Shown here piece after piece: positions 30,843 to 40,075 of a stretch of 52,748 nucleotides of DNA; within the stretch, counting starts at the first letter, position 1, and the number at the start of each line of letters is the position of its first letter. The notes below the pieces were generated by a model, which searched no databases, was not told the DNA's origin, and was given only the letters and a program-made list of their open reading frames with translations. This DNA comes from Halanaerobium congolense (GTDB lineage: Bacteria > Bacillota > Halanaerobiia > Halanaerobiales > Halanaerobiaceae), in the NCBI RefSeq assembly GCF_004366375.1, contig NZ_SOEF01000023.1:1-52748 (forward strand), in the 5' to 3' direction. The translations under genes were made by a program, and so were the position numbers.

Positions 30843-32384
30843 TCACTCGGTTTCGCCGAGAAGATTATCTGCCATCTGGCGCATAGCACCGGCGATCATA
30901 TTTTTAATTTCTTTATCACTTACACTGTTTTCCTGCTTTTTAACTCCAGAGTTCTTTTCAATTACAAAGGATACTCCATCAAAAAGATTGGTCATTCTGC
31001 CTAAGAAAAGACTTCCCTTACCAATGATCATTGCTTTTTCAATCTGGCCGTCTCTCATCATTTTTGCTGCCGGACCAATAAAGGGTACACCTGAAGGAAT
31101 ATGACCCTGAGTTGGAGCAAATCCAGGCATTCCGTGTTCTTTAACAAAGTTCATTAATTCTTTTCTTTCTAAATCGCCGCGCTTAACACCTAAAGCAGCA
31201 ATCATCTTGTAATTTGATTCTGGCACATCTCCTGCACCTGCAGGTTTTGTAACTTCCGGATTCTGCATTTCTACAGAATACTTGTCAATATCTTTAATTC
31301 CTAAATTATTCTCATCTAAAGGATCAGTTACTAAAGAGCTAATTACAGCCTGAGGGGAAGAACCTGTTCCCACTTTATGACGTCCTATAATATCAGTTCT
31401 AATAACTGGACTGGCTCCATCATTATTAGAAATTAAAACTGCAAATCCGCCCAGTGTATCCTCTAAAATAGGCATCTCTTTTTTGATATGGTCTTTACCA
31501 TTCATTCCAAGTTTGGCAACAGAGCCACCCGCTGCAACTACCACATTGTCATAAATTCCTGCCTTAACTAAAGCAGCAGCATTGACAACAGCGTGAGCTG
31601 GAGCTGCACAGAAACTTCTGACATCTGAACCGTTTGCATTAACACAGCCTGCCATTTCTGCTATAGCTTTAGCAAAGTTACCTCCACCACGCTGATTTAT
31701 ATCTCCACAGGCTTCTTCAGAACACTCTAAAACATAATCAACATCTGTTAAATCTAAATCATTTTTAAAAGCCATATTTTTTATTGATAATACAGCTGAA
31801 GCTTTGGCAACTAAATTCTCTAAAATAGTATGTGCATTAAGATTGACATCACTCTCGTGAGCTCTCTTTACACAACCTACCAGTTTTTTACCTAAATAAA
31901 GGGGTTCTGCATGATTATCTAATAGAGCTTCCAGTTCAGATAATTCTTCTCCTTCACCAAGCTCAATTTTCATTTCTTTTAAGATAGGATGCTCGGAAAC
32001 TTTTGCTTCAATCTCTGCAATAAATTCTTTATTTAACTTGACTAAGTCAAATACATCAACATGTTTAAGCAGAGCATAAAACTCATCTTCTGGCATAATT
32101 TCGCCAAAATCTCCAAAGCGACCTCCTTCAATAAAGTTTTCTTTTTCATACCAGGGAGTTTCAATATTCTTTAGCTCATCCGGTAAAATATTACCGATAT
32201 AAGCCTGATTGGGAGCATAGGAAACTACTTCTGCAAAAGTCCTTAAATAATCGTCCAACTTCTTTAAATATTCATCATCAGGATTTTTAGCTCTGGTTGT
32301 TGTCTGAGTAGAACCTCCCTCTTTTAATATATTGGGAGTATGTACCAAAATATATCCCGAAGCTTTAATTACTGGAAAATCCAT
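30843..32384 (-). CDS. grdC: Glycine/sarcosine/betaine reductase component C, beta subunit GrdC
   Basis: This 513-residue FabH-like (beta-ketoacyl synthase fold) protein takes the carboxymethyl-selenoether from component A and forms the enzyme-bound acetyl thioester. Landmarks are MDFPVIKASGYILVHTPNI at the N-terminus, the cysteine in SFCAAPAHAVV near residue 257, and PTQGHIPSGVPFIGPA near the end. The length is normal. The ribosome site GGAGGTGAG precedes ATG 32384. It follows trxB and trxA, separated by a hairpin spacer, and is shared by the glycine and betaine reductases. Confidence 0.95.
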   Translation of the reverse strand: MDFPVIKASGYILVHTPNILKEGGSTQTTTRAKNPDDEYLKKLDDYLRTFAEVVSYAPNQAYIGNILPDELKNIETPWYEKENFIEGGRFGDFGEIMPEDEFYALLKHVDVFDLVKLNKEFIAEIEAKVSEHPILKEMKIELGEGEELSELEALLDNHAEPLYLGKKLVGCVKRAHESDVNLNAHTILENLVAKASAVLSIKNMAFKNDLDLTDVDYVLECSEEACGDINQRGGGNFAKAIAEMAGCVNANGSDVRSFCAAPAHAVVNAAALVKAGIYDNVVVAAGGSVAKLGMNGKDHIKKEMPILEDTLGGFAVLISNNDGASPVIRTDIIGRHKVGTGSSPQAVISSLVTDPLDENNLGIKDIDKYSVEMQNPEVTKPAGAGDVPESNYKMIAALGVKRGDLERKELMNFVKEHGMPGFAPTQGHIPSGVPFIGPAAKMMRDGQIEKAMIIGKGSLFLGRMTNLFDGVSFVIEKNSGVKKQENSVSDKEIKNMIAGAMRQMADNLLGETE

Positions 32385-32414
32385 TCAACTCACCTCCAAA
32401 TTTTTTGAACAATT

Positions 32415-32443
32415 TCTCTGCCTAATTCAAAATTAGGCAGAGA
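32415..32443 (-). promoter_or_regulatory. Strong hairpin between trxA and grdC
   Basis: TCTCTGCCTAATT and AATTAGGCAGAGA-type arms form a stem of about 12 bp with a short loop. No T run follows directly, so this looks more like an RNA processing or stability element, or a weak attenuator, than a full terminator. Confidence 0.5.
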
Positions 32444-32468
32444 AATTATTATCAGCTTATCTATTTAT

Positions 32469-32786
32469 TTATGCTCTTGCTTCTAATTCTTTTCTAATGT
32501 CTTCTGGTTCCAGGTCTTCACCACTTAAATGCTCTACTTTTTCCCCATTTTCATAGAAAACAATTGAGGGCAGACCTAAAACTTTCTGACCAATAGCAAG
32601 TCTTCTATTCCCTTTAATGTCTAACTTTGCAAATTTAAAGTCATCTGCAAATTCTTCAGCTAATTTTTTTACCTCAGGCATAATCTCCATACAGTGATCA
32701 CAGCTTTCACTCCAAAAATCAACAACTACCTTACCATCAAAGTTAAGTACTTCTTCTTCAAAATTATCTTTGTTAAGTTCAATCAT
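32469..32786 (-). CDS. trxA: Thioredoxin (glycine-reductase associated)
   Basis: The 105-residue thioredoxin has the active site SESCDHCME near residues 29-37, so the CxxC reads CDHC rather than the common CGPC. The cis-proline loop GLPSIVFY is present. Thioredoxin supplies electrons to regenerate the selenoprotein of glycine and betaine reductase. The modified CxxC and the place between trxB and grdC point to a dedicated reductant. The ribosome site is GAGGAAT. Confidence 0.92.
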   Translation of the reverse strand: MIELNKDNFEEEVLNFDGKVVVDFWSESCDHCMEIMPEVKKLAEEFADDFKFAKLDIKGNRRLAIGQKVLGLPSIVFYENGEKVEHLSGEDLEPEDIRKELEARA

Positions 32787-32807
32787 TTTTATTCCTCCTC
32801 AAATTTT

Positions 32808-34013
32808 TTAAATTAATTCTTTAATCTCTTCTTTTTCAGGTTTGACAAGTTTAGAAACTACCTCACCAGCTTTAATTTTAAGCAGAGTTGGTATTTCTTC
32901 TACATCATATCTGTCAGAAATCAGTCTGTTTTTATAGGTATCAATTTTCAAGAATTTATAACCTTTATTTTCAAGCTCCATAGCTTCCAGCTGACTGATT
33001 AGATCCATGCTTTCTTGATCAGTAACACTCCAAAAAGCTACCAGAGCTGGTTTATCAGCATTAACAACATGATTCTGCCAGTATTCTTCTTCTTCAATAT
33101 AACTCTGGGCCATTACAGCAGCTGTTGCTCCGTCACCGGCAGCAGTTATTACCTGACGTACAACTTTATTTCTGACATCACCAACTGCATAAACTCCAGG
33201 CTGATTTGTTTCCATCTGCTTTGTTGTTTTAACATAACCATGTTCAGTTAAATCAACAACACCTTCTAAAAAGTCAGTGCTGGGTACTCTCCCAACAAAG
33301 AAGAAAACTCCTGAACAGTCAATCTCAGATTTCTCGCCATTTTTGATGTTTTTAACTACAGCTTTTTCTACAATTCCCTCACCTTTAATTTCTTCTAAAA
33401 CTGAGTTCCAGACAAATTCAATCTTGTCATTTTCCATTGCCTTTTCCTGCAGGATTTTTTCAGCATCCATTACACCTTCATCATGAATGACTATCATCGT
33501 AATCTTATTGACAAATTTAGTTAGATAAATTGATTCTTCAACAGCTGAGTTTCCATTACCAACTACAACAATATCTAAATCGGTAAATAAATCTGCATCA
33601 CAGGTTGCACAGTAAGATACTCCCTTACCTTTAAATTCTTCTTCACCTTTAATTCCTAGTTTTCTAGGTTCAGCCCCTGTAGCAATAACAACACTTTTAG
33701 CCCTATACTCTTCGCCTTTTTTACATTTAATAATCTTTTCGAAACCATCAACTTCTAAAGATTTTACTTCACCTTTTTTAAACTCGGTTCCAAATTTTTC
33801 AGCGTGAGTGCGGAAATTTTCCATTAACTCTGAAGCAGTAGTCTCCGGCACACCAGGATAGTTTTCCATATCATGATATGTACTTGGCTGACCACCAGTT
33901 TTTCTCTTAGCTTCAAGTACCAGTGTTTTTAAACGTGAACGGGAGCCATAAATTGCTGAAGACATTCCAGCAGGTCCTCCGCCTAAAACAATTAAATCAT
34001 ATTTTTCGCTCAT
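32808..34013 (-). CDS. trxB: Thioredoxin reductase with C-terminal thioredoxin-like extension
   Basis: The 401-residue protein is about 85 residues longer than the usual reductase. The first 315 residues show the FAD site LGGGPAGMSSAIYG, the redox CATC in YCATCDADLF near residue 130, the NAD(P) site VVGNGNSAVEE and the second FAD motif GVYAVGDVR. The extension (VNADKPALVAFWSVTDQESM onwards) has a thioredoxin-like fold but SVTDQES where CxxC should be, so it has no redox pair. It would pass NAD(P)H electrons to TrxA. It is the first gene of trxB-trxA-grdC-grdD and diverges from a tetR gene. Confidence 0.92.
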   Translation of the reverse strand: MSEKYDLIVLGGGPAGMSSAIYGSRSRLKTLVLEAKRKTGGQPSTYHDMENYPGVPETTASELMENFRTHAEKFGTEFKKGEVKSLEVDGFEKIIKCKKGEEYRAKSVVIATGAEPRKLGIKGEEEFKGKGVSYCATCDADLFTDLDIVVVGNGNSAVEESIYLTKFVNKITMIVIHDEGVMDAEKILQEKAMENDKIEFVWNSVLEEIKGEGIVEKAVVKNIKNGEKSEIDCSGVFFFVGRVPSTDFLEGVVDLTEHGYVKTTKQMETNQPGVYAVGDVRNKVVRQVITAAGDGATAAVMAQSYIEEEEYWQNHVVNADKPALVAFWSVTDQESMDLISQLEAMELENKGYKFLKIDTYKNRLISDRYDVEEIPTLLKIKAGEVVSKLVKPEKEEIKELI

Positions 34014-34127
34014 ATTTTCCCTCCTAAAATAAATTCGTTACGTCAAATCTAATAGTTTTTTGAAAATATTTAAGTTTACAGATTTATATTCAGATGTTTT
34101 TTGAAATAAATATAATCTGCAGCATTC

Positions 34128-34156
34128 TTGCATTTTTTCAAAAGCTGTTGTATCCT
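34128..34156 (+). promoter_or_regulatory. Possible promoter of the tetR gene
   Basis: TTGCAT (34128-34133), a 17-base spacer and TATCCT (34151-34156), about 50 bases before the TetR start. Confidence 0.4.
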
Positions 34157-34201
34157 TAAATACAGAATATTTAGCTTTTAAAACTTTTAAAGGATGTGTA
34201 A

Positions 34202-34213
34202 TAATCATGATTG
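34202..34213. promoter_or_regulatory. AATCATGATT palindrome over the tetR start codon
   Basis: TAATCATGATTG contains the core AATCATGATT; the ATG inside it is the TetR start. The same core lies in the grdA promoter (39863-39892) and before the C_GCAxxG gene (50586-50599). This suggests autorepression. Confidence 0.5.
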
Positions 34214-34881
34214 ACTTTGATAATAAAGATATTAAGAAAAAACGAACACTTAAAGTGTTTATTGAAGCAGCTCGCGAACTAATTGAAGAAAAAGGCATTG
34301 AGCAAGTCACAATCCGAGAAGTTGCTAAAAAAGCTGGTTATAATAGTGCTACTATTTATAACTATTTTGATAACTGCAACCAGCTGATATTTTTTGCTTC
34401 ACTTGATTTTCTGGGTGAATACAGCCGGGCAATGCCGGAATACATAGCAGATGCTGACGATGAAATTGATCGATTTATAAAGATGTGGGAATGCTTCTGT
34501 AAATATTCCTTTGAAAACCCCAAAATCTATTATGCAATTTTTTCAGATAATATTGGAGAGCATCCAGAAATTTTAATGAAAAAATACTTTAATATTTTTC
34601 CAGAAAAATTAGATACAGCCCCAAAAGATCTGCTGCCAATGCTCTTAGACCCTGATCTCTCTCACCGAGCTGCTATTGCTTCCAAGCCGCTGATCGAAAA
34701 TGATTATCTCAGCAAAGAATTAGCCCGTCAAATGGATAATATGATAACCTATATTTATCACGGAATGTTAATCTTGATGGTCAATAAAAGAATTGCATAC
34801 AGCAGTGATCAGGCTTTAAAAATTATCACTAAACAAATAAAATCAATTGTAGAAAATGCTATCTGCTGTCATCAAAAATAA
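34207..34881 (+). CDS. TetR/AcrR-family transcriptional regulator
   Basis: The 224-residue protein has a typical TetR helix-turn-helix at residues 12-60 (AARELIEEKGIEQVTIREVA, then GYNSATIYNYF). A variable helical ligand-binding domain follows. It diverges from trxB-trxA-grdCD and converges on the betaine transporter gene, in the middle of the reductase block. A palindrome overlapping its start recurs at the promoters of grdA and of the C_GCAxxG gene, so it probably controls betaine/glycine reductase genes and itself. The ligand is unknown; a substrate such as betaine is one possibility. The ribosome site is AAAGGATG. Confidence 0.85.
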   Translation: MIDFDNKDIKKKRTLKVFIEAARELIEEKGIEQVTIREVAKKAGYNSATIYNYFDNCNQLIFFASLDFLGEYSRAMPEYIADADDEIDRFIKMWECFCKYSFENPKIYYAIFSDNIGEHPEILMKKYFNIFPEKLDTAPKDLLPMLLDPDLSHRAAIASKPLIENDYLSKELARQMDNMITYIYHGMLILMVNKRIAYSSDQALKIITKQIKSIVENAICCHQK

Positions 34882-34892
34882 TTGGAAATAAA

Positions 34893-34909
34893 CCCGGCAT
34901 AATGCCGGG
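34893..34909. terminator. Bidirectional terminator between tetR and the BCCT gene
   Basis: Perfect palindrome CCCGGCATAATGCCGGG between convergent genes, with T-rich sequence on both strands. Confidence 0.75.
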
Positions 34910-34948
34910 ATTATTAATTTTTATTTCCAATTTATTGATATTTTAAAT

Positions 34949-36529
34949 TCAGGATCTTTCTGCTGGAGCCAGTTCTTCTTCCTTCATATGATCAATTGAA
35001 ACACCAGCCACTGTATTAATATCAACAACACCTTCTACTGCAGCATCAGCCTTTAAAGCTTTGATCATAGCTAGCATTGCAAAAATCATGATAAAAGCAA
35101 AGGGAAAAGCTGCTACAATTGATCCGGTCTGCAGCATACCCAATCCTCCAGATAACATCAGTGCCACAGCTAAGCCAGACTGAATTATTCCCCAGGTTAC
35201 CTTCAGCTTTGCTGATGGATTTTGATTACCTTTATCAGATAACATTCCCAACACAAAGGTAGCCGAGTCTGCAGAAGTGATAAAGAATGTAATTAAAAGG
35301 ATTACTGCTATAATTGAAATTAGTCCCCCAGCTGGATAATGCTGTATCACCTCGAAAAATGCTGTCTCGGTAGCGACAATAGCATCCTGAGCAACATCCA
35401 TTCCAGTTTCCATTCCCAATGTACCCAGAATTGAAAACCAGACAAAAGAAGCAAGTGTGGGTGCAAATAATACTCCACCTATAAACTCTCTAATTGTTCT
35501 GCCTCTAGAAATTCTAGCAATAAATGTTGCCACAAAAGGTGCCCAGGCTATCCACCAGGCCCAGTAAAATATTGTCCAGGCCCCATACCAGGCTTCATTA
35601 CCAATTTTGAAACTATCTCTAACTATACTTGAAAAATATAACCCAAAAGTATTGGTAAAGTTATTAATAATTAAGATGGTCGGACCAATAATTAAGCAGA
35701 GAACCATAATTATTCCTGCCAGAGAAATATTTGCATTAGATAAAAATTTAATTCCTCTATCAACACCAGTTATTGCAGAAATTATAAACAGCAGGGTAAT
35801 AACTCCAATAACTATTAAGCGCACCAGGTTGGTTTCTGGTACTCCAAATAAAAAGTTGAAACCACTGGTAACCTGCAGTGTTGCCATTCCTAAAGAAGTT
35901 GCAACACCAGCAACAGTTGCAAAGATCGCCAATATATCAACAACTTTACCAATTGTTCCTCTTGCTTTTGCTTCTCCAATTAAAGGAATAAAAACACTGC
36001 TTATCTGAGCAGGTTTATCGTGTCTAAACTGCATATAAGCTAATGCCAGTGCTAAAACCCCATATGCTGACCAGGGATGAAGTCCCCAGTGTAAAAATGA
36101 AGTTTTTAAAGCAAAATCTGCTGCAGCTGCAGTTCCACCCTCCATACCCAGAGGATTAACAAAATGATTTAAAGGCTCTGCCACTCCCCAGAATACAAGT
36201 CCAACTCCCATTCCTGCACTAAATAACATTGCAAACCAGGAAATAGTACTAAATTCCGGTTTTTCATCAGGTTTTCCTAGTTTAATCTTTCCATAACGAC
36301 TTAAAGCAACCCAGACACAAAATATTACAAAGAGAGTCATTGTTATCAAATAAAACCAGCCAAAATTATCAGTCAGATAATTAAATAAATTGTTTGCAAC
36401 TCCACTAAAGCTGTCAGGCATTGCTATTCCCCAGAGAACAATTGCAAAAACAACCACCAGTGAAATAACAAATACTTCTCTTCCTCTTTCTTTAATTATG
36501 TTCCCATGTGCATCTTTACGTTCTTCCAT
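34949..36529 (-). CDS. BCCT-family betaine/carnitine/choline transporter
   Basis: The 526-residue membrane protein has twelve predicted helices. The BCCT signature is clear in GMGVGLVFWGVAEPLNHF and in WAWWIAWAPFVATFIARISR with GRTIREF. It imports trimethylammonium compounds, here most likely glycine betaine, driven by Na+ or H+. It is the last gene after grdA-grdI-grdH, so uptake and reduction of betaine are coupled. Betaine is also the main compatible solute of halophiles. The N-terminus is short, with no long osmosensing tail; the start is ATG 36529 after GGGGTGGAG. Confidence 0.92.
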   Translation of the reverse strand: MEERKDAHGNIIKERGREVFVISLVVVFAIVLWGIAMPDSFSGVANNLFNYLTDNFGWFYLITMTLFVIFCVWVALSRYGKIKLGKPDEKPEFSTISWFAMLFSAGMGVGLVFWGVAEPLNHFVNPLGMEGGTAAAADFALKTSFLHWGLHPWSAYGVLALALAYMQFRHDKPAQISSVFIPLIGEAKARGTIGKVVDILAIFATVAGVATSLGMATLQVTSGFNFLFGVPETNLVRLIVIGVITLLFIISAITGVDRGIKFLSNANISLAGIIMVLCLIIGPTILIINNFTNTFGLYFSSIVRDSFKIGNEAWYGAWTIFYWAWWIAWAPFVATFIARISRGRTIREFIGGVLFAPTLASFVWFSILGTLGMETGMDVAQDAIVATETAFFEVIQHYPAGGLISIIAVILLITFFITSADSATFVLGMLSDKGNQNPSAKLKVTWGIIQSGLAVALMLSGGLGMLQTGSIVAAFPFAFIMIFAMLAMIKALKADAAVEGVVDINTVAGVSIDHMKEEELAPAERS

Positions 36530-36587
36530 CTACTCCACCCCTTATAGAATGTGTTATATTTTTCACTTAAATCTTATTTAAAGACCC

Positions 36588-36614
36588 CTACCCTTCCTTG
36601 TCCGGGAAGGGTAG
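36588..36614 (-). promoter_or_regulatory. Strong hairpin between grdH and the BCCT gene
   Basis: CTACCCTTCC and GGAAGGGTAG form a perfect 10-bp stem with a 7-base loop. The following sequence is GGGTCTTTAAAT, a poor T run, so it may only partly terminate or may protect the upstream mRNA. Confidence 0.55.
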
Positions 36615-36630
36615 AGACTTGATATTTGAT

Positions 36631-37950
36631 TTACACTTCTACATCAAAGACTTTTTGCTCATCAATATCAGTTGTTAGAGCATCTAAAGCTACTCCAACC
36701 CTGTGATATCTTAGTTCCCACTGTTCTTCTTTACTTGTAGAAGGATCTCCTAATGGATAAGGGATAGAAATTGTTGGGACTATTCTATTAGCACCAACAG
36801 TTTTTGCTACAGGAATCAAGTTAGCCATCTGAACAATTGTAAAACCAGCTTTTTCAATTTCTTTCACCATTGTTGCACCGCAACGTGTACAGGTACCTCA
36901 AGTAGAAGTTAAAATAACTGCCTGAACATTGGCTTCCTGTAATTCTTGAGCTATTTCCTTACCCATTCTGGCAGCCTCTTTCTGAGTAGTACCAGTTCCT
37001 ACTGTTGAATAGAAGTAATCATGTAATTTACCTATTTTACCTTCTTCTTCATATTTACGCATTGCATCAACAGGAACCACTACATTAGGATCAGCATCAG
37101 CTGCAGCGGGATCATAACCAGCGTGAATAGTTTTAAACATTCCAGAATCTCTATTTTCTAATTTATCCATACCACTAATATCATATTTACCCCATCTTGT
37201 AGCAGAGGCAGACTGAATTTTATCTGGATTGTCAACAGGTACAATACCTCCTGAAGTTACTAAAGCAATAGTTACCTCACTTAAATCTTCAATTGCGGGA
37301 GCAATTTCTACTCGATCTAATTCAGGTATGGGTAGTTCACTTTCAAATTCTTCACCATTAATCTTCTTCAGCAGCATATCAATTGCTCTCTCATATGCTG
37401 GAGTCTTATCTTCTAAGAAATATTGATGTCTGATACCGCGTTTATAATAACCTTCTTCTTCTGCAGGTAATAATTTTTCTCCATTAAGAATCTTATTACC
37501 AAAATCGGTCATCTTTTTAACGTCATCCCTCATTTTTGCAGCACTGTGTCCACCCGGGAAGATATAAATATCTTTTTTAAAGACTTCAACACCGGGGTTC
37601 TCAATATTCATTGATGAAATTACAGGTACATCAAATTCTTCTTTTACTGCTTTACCAATTTCACCACAGGCCATACCATAACGTCCAGCCTGAAAAGCAG
37701 GTCCGGCAAAAAAGATATCAAAATCTACATCTTTTAAGAAACCTAAAATAGTATCCACAGCTTCTTCAGTCCTGCTGCCCATAAAGTTATCTCCACAGAT
37801 TACAGTATGAGTAACTTCTGCATCAAGCAGCTGATCATAAAGCATTGCTGCTCCAACTTTTTCTTCTCTTATTTCAGGAGCATGATCTGCAACATCTTCT
37901 CCACCTATCTGACCAAAAAATTGGTTTAAATATACGACTGCTTTTTTCAT
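36631..37950 (-). CDS. grdH: Betaine reductase component B, selenoprotein subunit GrdH (in-frame UGA)
   Basis: The gene reads through a TGA at 36898-36900, giving 439 residues with selenocysteine at position 351. The motif is U-GTCTRCGATM, the UxxCxxC of GrdB/GrdF/GrdH. Without read-through the frame breaks into two pieces (36898-37950 and 36631-36870), but both continue the same protein and the total length is normal. It binds the substrate and passes the carboxymethyl group to the selenocysteine of GrdA. Assignment to betaine rather than sarcosine rests on the partner gene and on the BCCT neighbour. The ribosome site is GGGAGGTGG. Confidence 0.85.
36852..36918 (-). other. Selenocysteine codon and predicted SECIS hairpin of grdH
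   Basis: Thirteen bases after the UGA, the mRNA has GUUGC-GGU-GCAAC, a 5-bp stem with a GGU loop, as expected for a bacterial SECIS. The whole 67-base stretch is identical to grdB 44040-44106. Confidence 0.7.
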
Positions 37951-37968
37951 TTATTCCACCTCCCCGGT

Positions 37969-39294
37969 TTAAAATTCTTTCATTGTTTTTGGAGACCAGC
38001 CAGCAATTTGATCTCCACAGAACATTGCATTATTTTCCATAATAATTGAACCGTCTTCTTTAACTGAAGAGCCGAGAATCTCATCATCTTCCCAGCCTCC
38101 AGAAAGACCATCTCTGGCAAGTGACTCTAATTCGCCAATTACCTCATCCATCGGAGGTAATTCAATTAGTTCAGATACGTTTCCGGTAGAAACTAATGCA
38201 TCTGCTTTGGGATCTAATGTTACTAATGGCTGTGAGCCCCCATCTCTTCCCGTTGCTTCATTACTAACACCGACTGTTTTTACTCCGGCGTCTTCTAAAG
38301 CTACAAGACAGCCGATGTAATCAGCATCTGGATTTCCGTACCCTTCTTCTGTTACTATTGCTGCATCAACACCAAGAGATTTGGCCATCTGAGCTACAAA
38401 TAGTGCTGAACGCTCTTTCTGCTCAAGCGCAACATTTAAGTTTGACATAATCACACCAACAAAGTTAATTGTCTTTCCGTGTTCTTCATAAAGCCTCCTG
38501 ATTAACGGAAAATTCTGAAAGTCATAAGTCGACCATTTTGAAGAACAGGGCATAAAGCTGCCTGAAATCATAGCTCCATCTAGAATCTCATTTGGATTCA
38601 TCAGAGTTGGAAGCATTCTATTTGTATCCCAACCATAGTTGAGGTCATTATAACCTTTTTCTTCCATCTGAGATTGAGGCTGCATAACTATTGCGACATT
38701 TGGCAGTTCTGAAATTTCCTTAGATCTCTTAGTTAAAGGCTCAAGCTCATATGTATCTTTATCTTCTGGCTCTAAATCCTTAACTGCCTCACCTAAATAT
38801 TCTGCAAGTCTCATTCCAGCCCATCTTAAGGCATGATTTTTTTTCTGCTGTTCCCGCTGCTCAAATTCTTCATCTGTATCAGCAACTAAAACAACATTTT
38901 TTAAAGAGGAAAAATAGGTATATTTTGCTCCTTCTCCTCCCATGTCAATTAGTCCGTCCTGGAAACCGCCCCAGTGTTTTCCTACAACTAAAACACTCAT
39001 ATCTTTCAAGCAGCGAGTTTCACCTTCACCAGCCTGCATAAGTTTTCCAGTCACACCAGGAAAAACAGGTCCTCCCCCTACGCGGAAGCGGGGTTCAATT
39101 GCTTCTTTAACTGGTACCAGACGAACCATATCTCCAGGCTTAACTATTCTCAAATCGGCCTCAATAATATGCTTGTCTTTAAAAACTACTTCTAGTGCTT
39201 CTTCTTTATTGATGGTCAATATCCCATCATTAAAAGCAGTTTTGGCACCGAACTCAATATCTTTTACATAAAAATTTCCGAGTTCAAGTTTCAC
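37969..39294 (-). CDS. grdI: Betaine reductase component B, proprotein GrdI
   Basis: The 441-residue protein is homologous to GrdE/GrdG and paired with the selenoprotein subunit. The site where the family is cut to give a pyruvoyl group lies around residue 248, reading ISGSFMPCSSKWSTYD. It differs from the GNC site of the glycine-type GrdE at 45247-46533. Together with the adjacent betaine transporter this favours betaine reductase; sarcosine is less likely but not excluded. The start codon is GTG (39294) after AAAGGGGTGG. It lies 54 bases after grdA and 18 before grdH. Confidence 0.82.
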   Translation of the reverse strand: MKLELGNFYVKDIEFGAKTAFNDGILTINKEEALEVVFKDKHIIEADLRIVKPGDMVRLVPVKEAIEPRFRVGGGPVFPGVTGKLMQAGEGETRCLKDMSVLVVGKHWGGFQDGLIDMGGEGAKYTYFSSLKNVVLVADTDEEFEQREQQKKNHALRWAGMRLAEYLGEAVKDLEPEDKDTYELEPLTKRSKEISELPNVAIVMQPQSQMEEKGYNDLNYGWDTNRMLPTLMNPNEILDGAMISGSFMPCSSKWSTYDFQNFPLIRRLYEEHGKTINFVGVIMSNLNVALEQKERSALFVAQMAKSLGVDAAIVTEEGYGNPDADYIGCLVALEDAGVKTVGVSNEATGRDGGSQPLVTLDPKADALVSTGNVSELIELPPMDEVIGELESLARDGLSGGWEDDEILGSSVKEDGSIIMENNAMFCGDQIAGWSPKTMKEF

Positions 39295-39348
39295 CGCGGT
39301 CCACCCCTTTCTTAGTAATTATTTCACAATCTTATTCAGAATGGTCTT

Positions 39349-39819
39349 TTACTTATATTCTGAATACTTCTCGCGATAGGTTTTTACCTCTTCTATAATA
39401 GCATCAACATCTAATACCATTTCCATCATACTGATTTGATCATCATAAACCTGATCATCAATTTCAGCTTTAATCTCTGGCTCCACGACATGATAACACG
39501 CGAGTCCCAACGGAACTCCTGCTAATGGTCCTGCAAAGGTTGGATCACCATTTGTTACAGTTTCACAGGCTAATCCAGAAGCTTCTGCTTCTGCACCACC
39601 TAAGATAACTACAAGGTTCTCCGCACCGTGTTTATCAGCAAGATCTTTTATTCTCTGCTGATTTTCCAGGTCCATAGCTCCTGCGCTTGTTCAGACAAAG
39701 CACTCAGTTGTAGTAAATACAACTTCGTCTGCACCAGTTGTTTCTATGCATTCTTCAATAGCTGGCCCAGGAATTCCATCGCGATCACCTAAAATGGCAA
39801 TCTTTTTACCTTCTAACAT
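39349..39819 (-). CDS. grdA: Glycine/sarcosine/betaine reductase component A, selenoprotein GrdA (in-frame UGA)
   Basis: Reading through TGA 39691-39693 gives 156 residues with selenocysteine at position 43 in [16 protein letters not shown], the hallmark of GrdA. The N-terminus [19 protein letters not shown] is fully conserved. Standard calling finds only the part from 39675. GrdA carries the carboxymethyl-selenoether between components B and C and is reduced by thioredoxin. It is the only complete grdA in the window, so it must serve both reductases. The ribosome site is AAGGAGGTG, and a promoter with two operator palindromes lies at 39855-39892. Confidence 0.95.
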
Positions 39820-39854
39820 GAGTAACACCTCCTTTTCATCATTTTCACAATTTT

Positions 39855-39892
39855 ATAATAACATAATCATGATTATATGTCAATCATGATTG
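39855..39892 (-). promoter_or_regulatory. grdA promoter with two TetR-type operators
   Basis: On the minus strand there is TTGACA (39878-39883), a 17-base spacer and TATTAT (39855-39860). The spacer contains the perfect palindrome ATAATCATGATTAT (39863-39876). A second copy, CAATCATGATTG (39881-39892), covers the -35 box; the two centres are 17 bases apart. Binding there would block RNA polymerase. Confidence 0.75.
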
Positions 39893-39997
39893 TGATATTT
39901 TTTACTACTTTTTTAATAATTTTCTGTTTTTTTTAATTTAATTGATATCTTTAAATCTTTGTAGTAAACTGAAAGTTATAAAATAAAGATCTAATAA

Positions 39998-40052
39998 CTC
40001 AAACTCCGCACTAGCAAAATGGTTATCTATGTGCGAAGTTTGAGTAACCTTC
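39998..40052 (-). terminator. Terminator-like hairpin after the alanine symporter gene
   Basis: Long stem of ACTCAAACTTCGCAC against GTGCGGAGTTTGAGT (one mismatch), separated by about 20 bases. Only a weak T run follows. It ends the riboswitch-grdX-E-B-alr-ald-symporter unit. Confidence 0.55.
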
Positions 40053-40075
40053 TTACTTATATTTTAGTCAAAATC

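Noticed and set aside
34038-34310. Minus-strand frame of 90 codons between trxB and tetR, partly protein-like (KVLKAKYSVFKDTTAFEKM).
   Set aside because: It overlaps the start of tetR, no ribosome site precedes either ATG, and the region must hold two divergent promoters.
36631-36870. Separate 79-aa gene starting MVKEIEKAGF.
   Set aside because: It is the C-terminal part of grdH beyond the in-frame UGA, not a gene; the same holds for 43816-44058 in grdB.
39349-39675. Short GrdA starting at MDLENQQ.
   Set aside because: The true protein starts at 39819 and reads through UGA 39691-39693.
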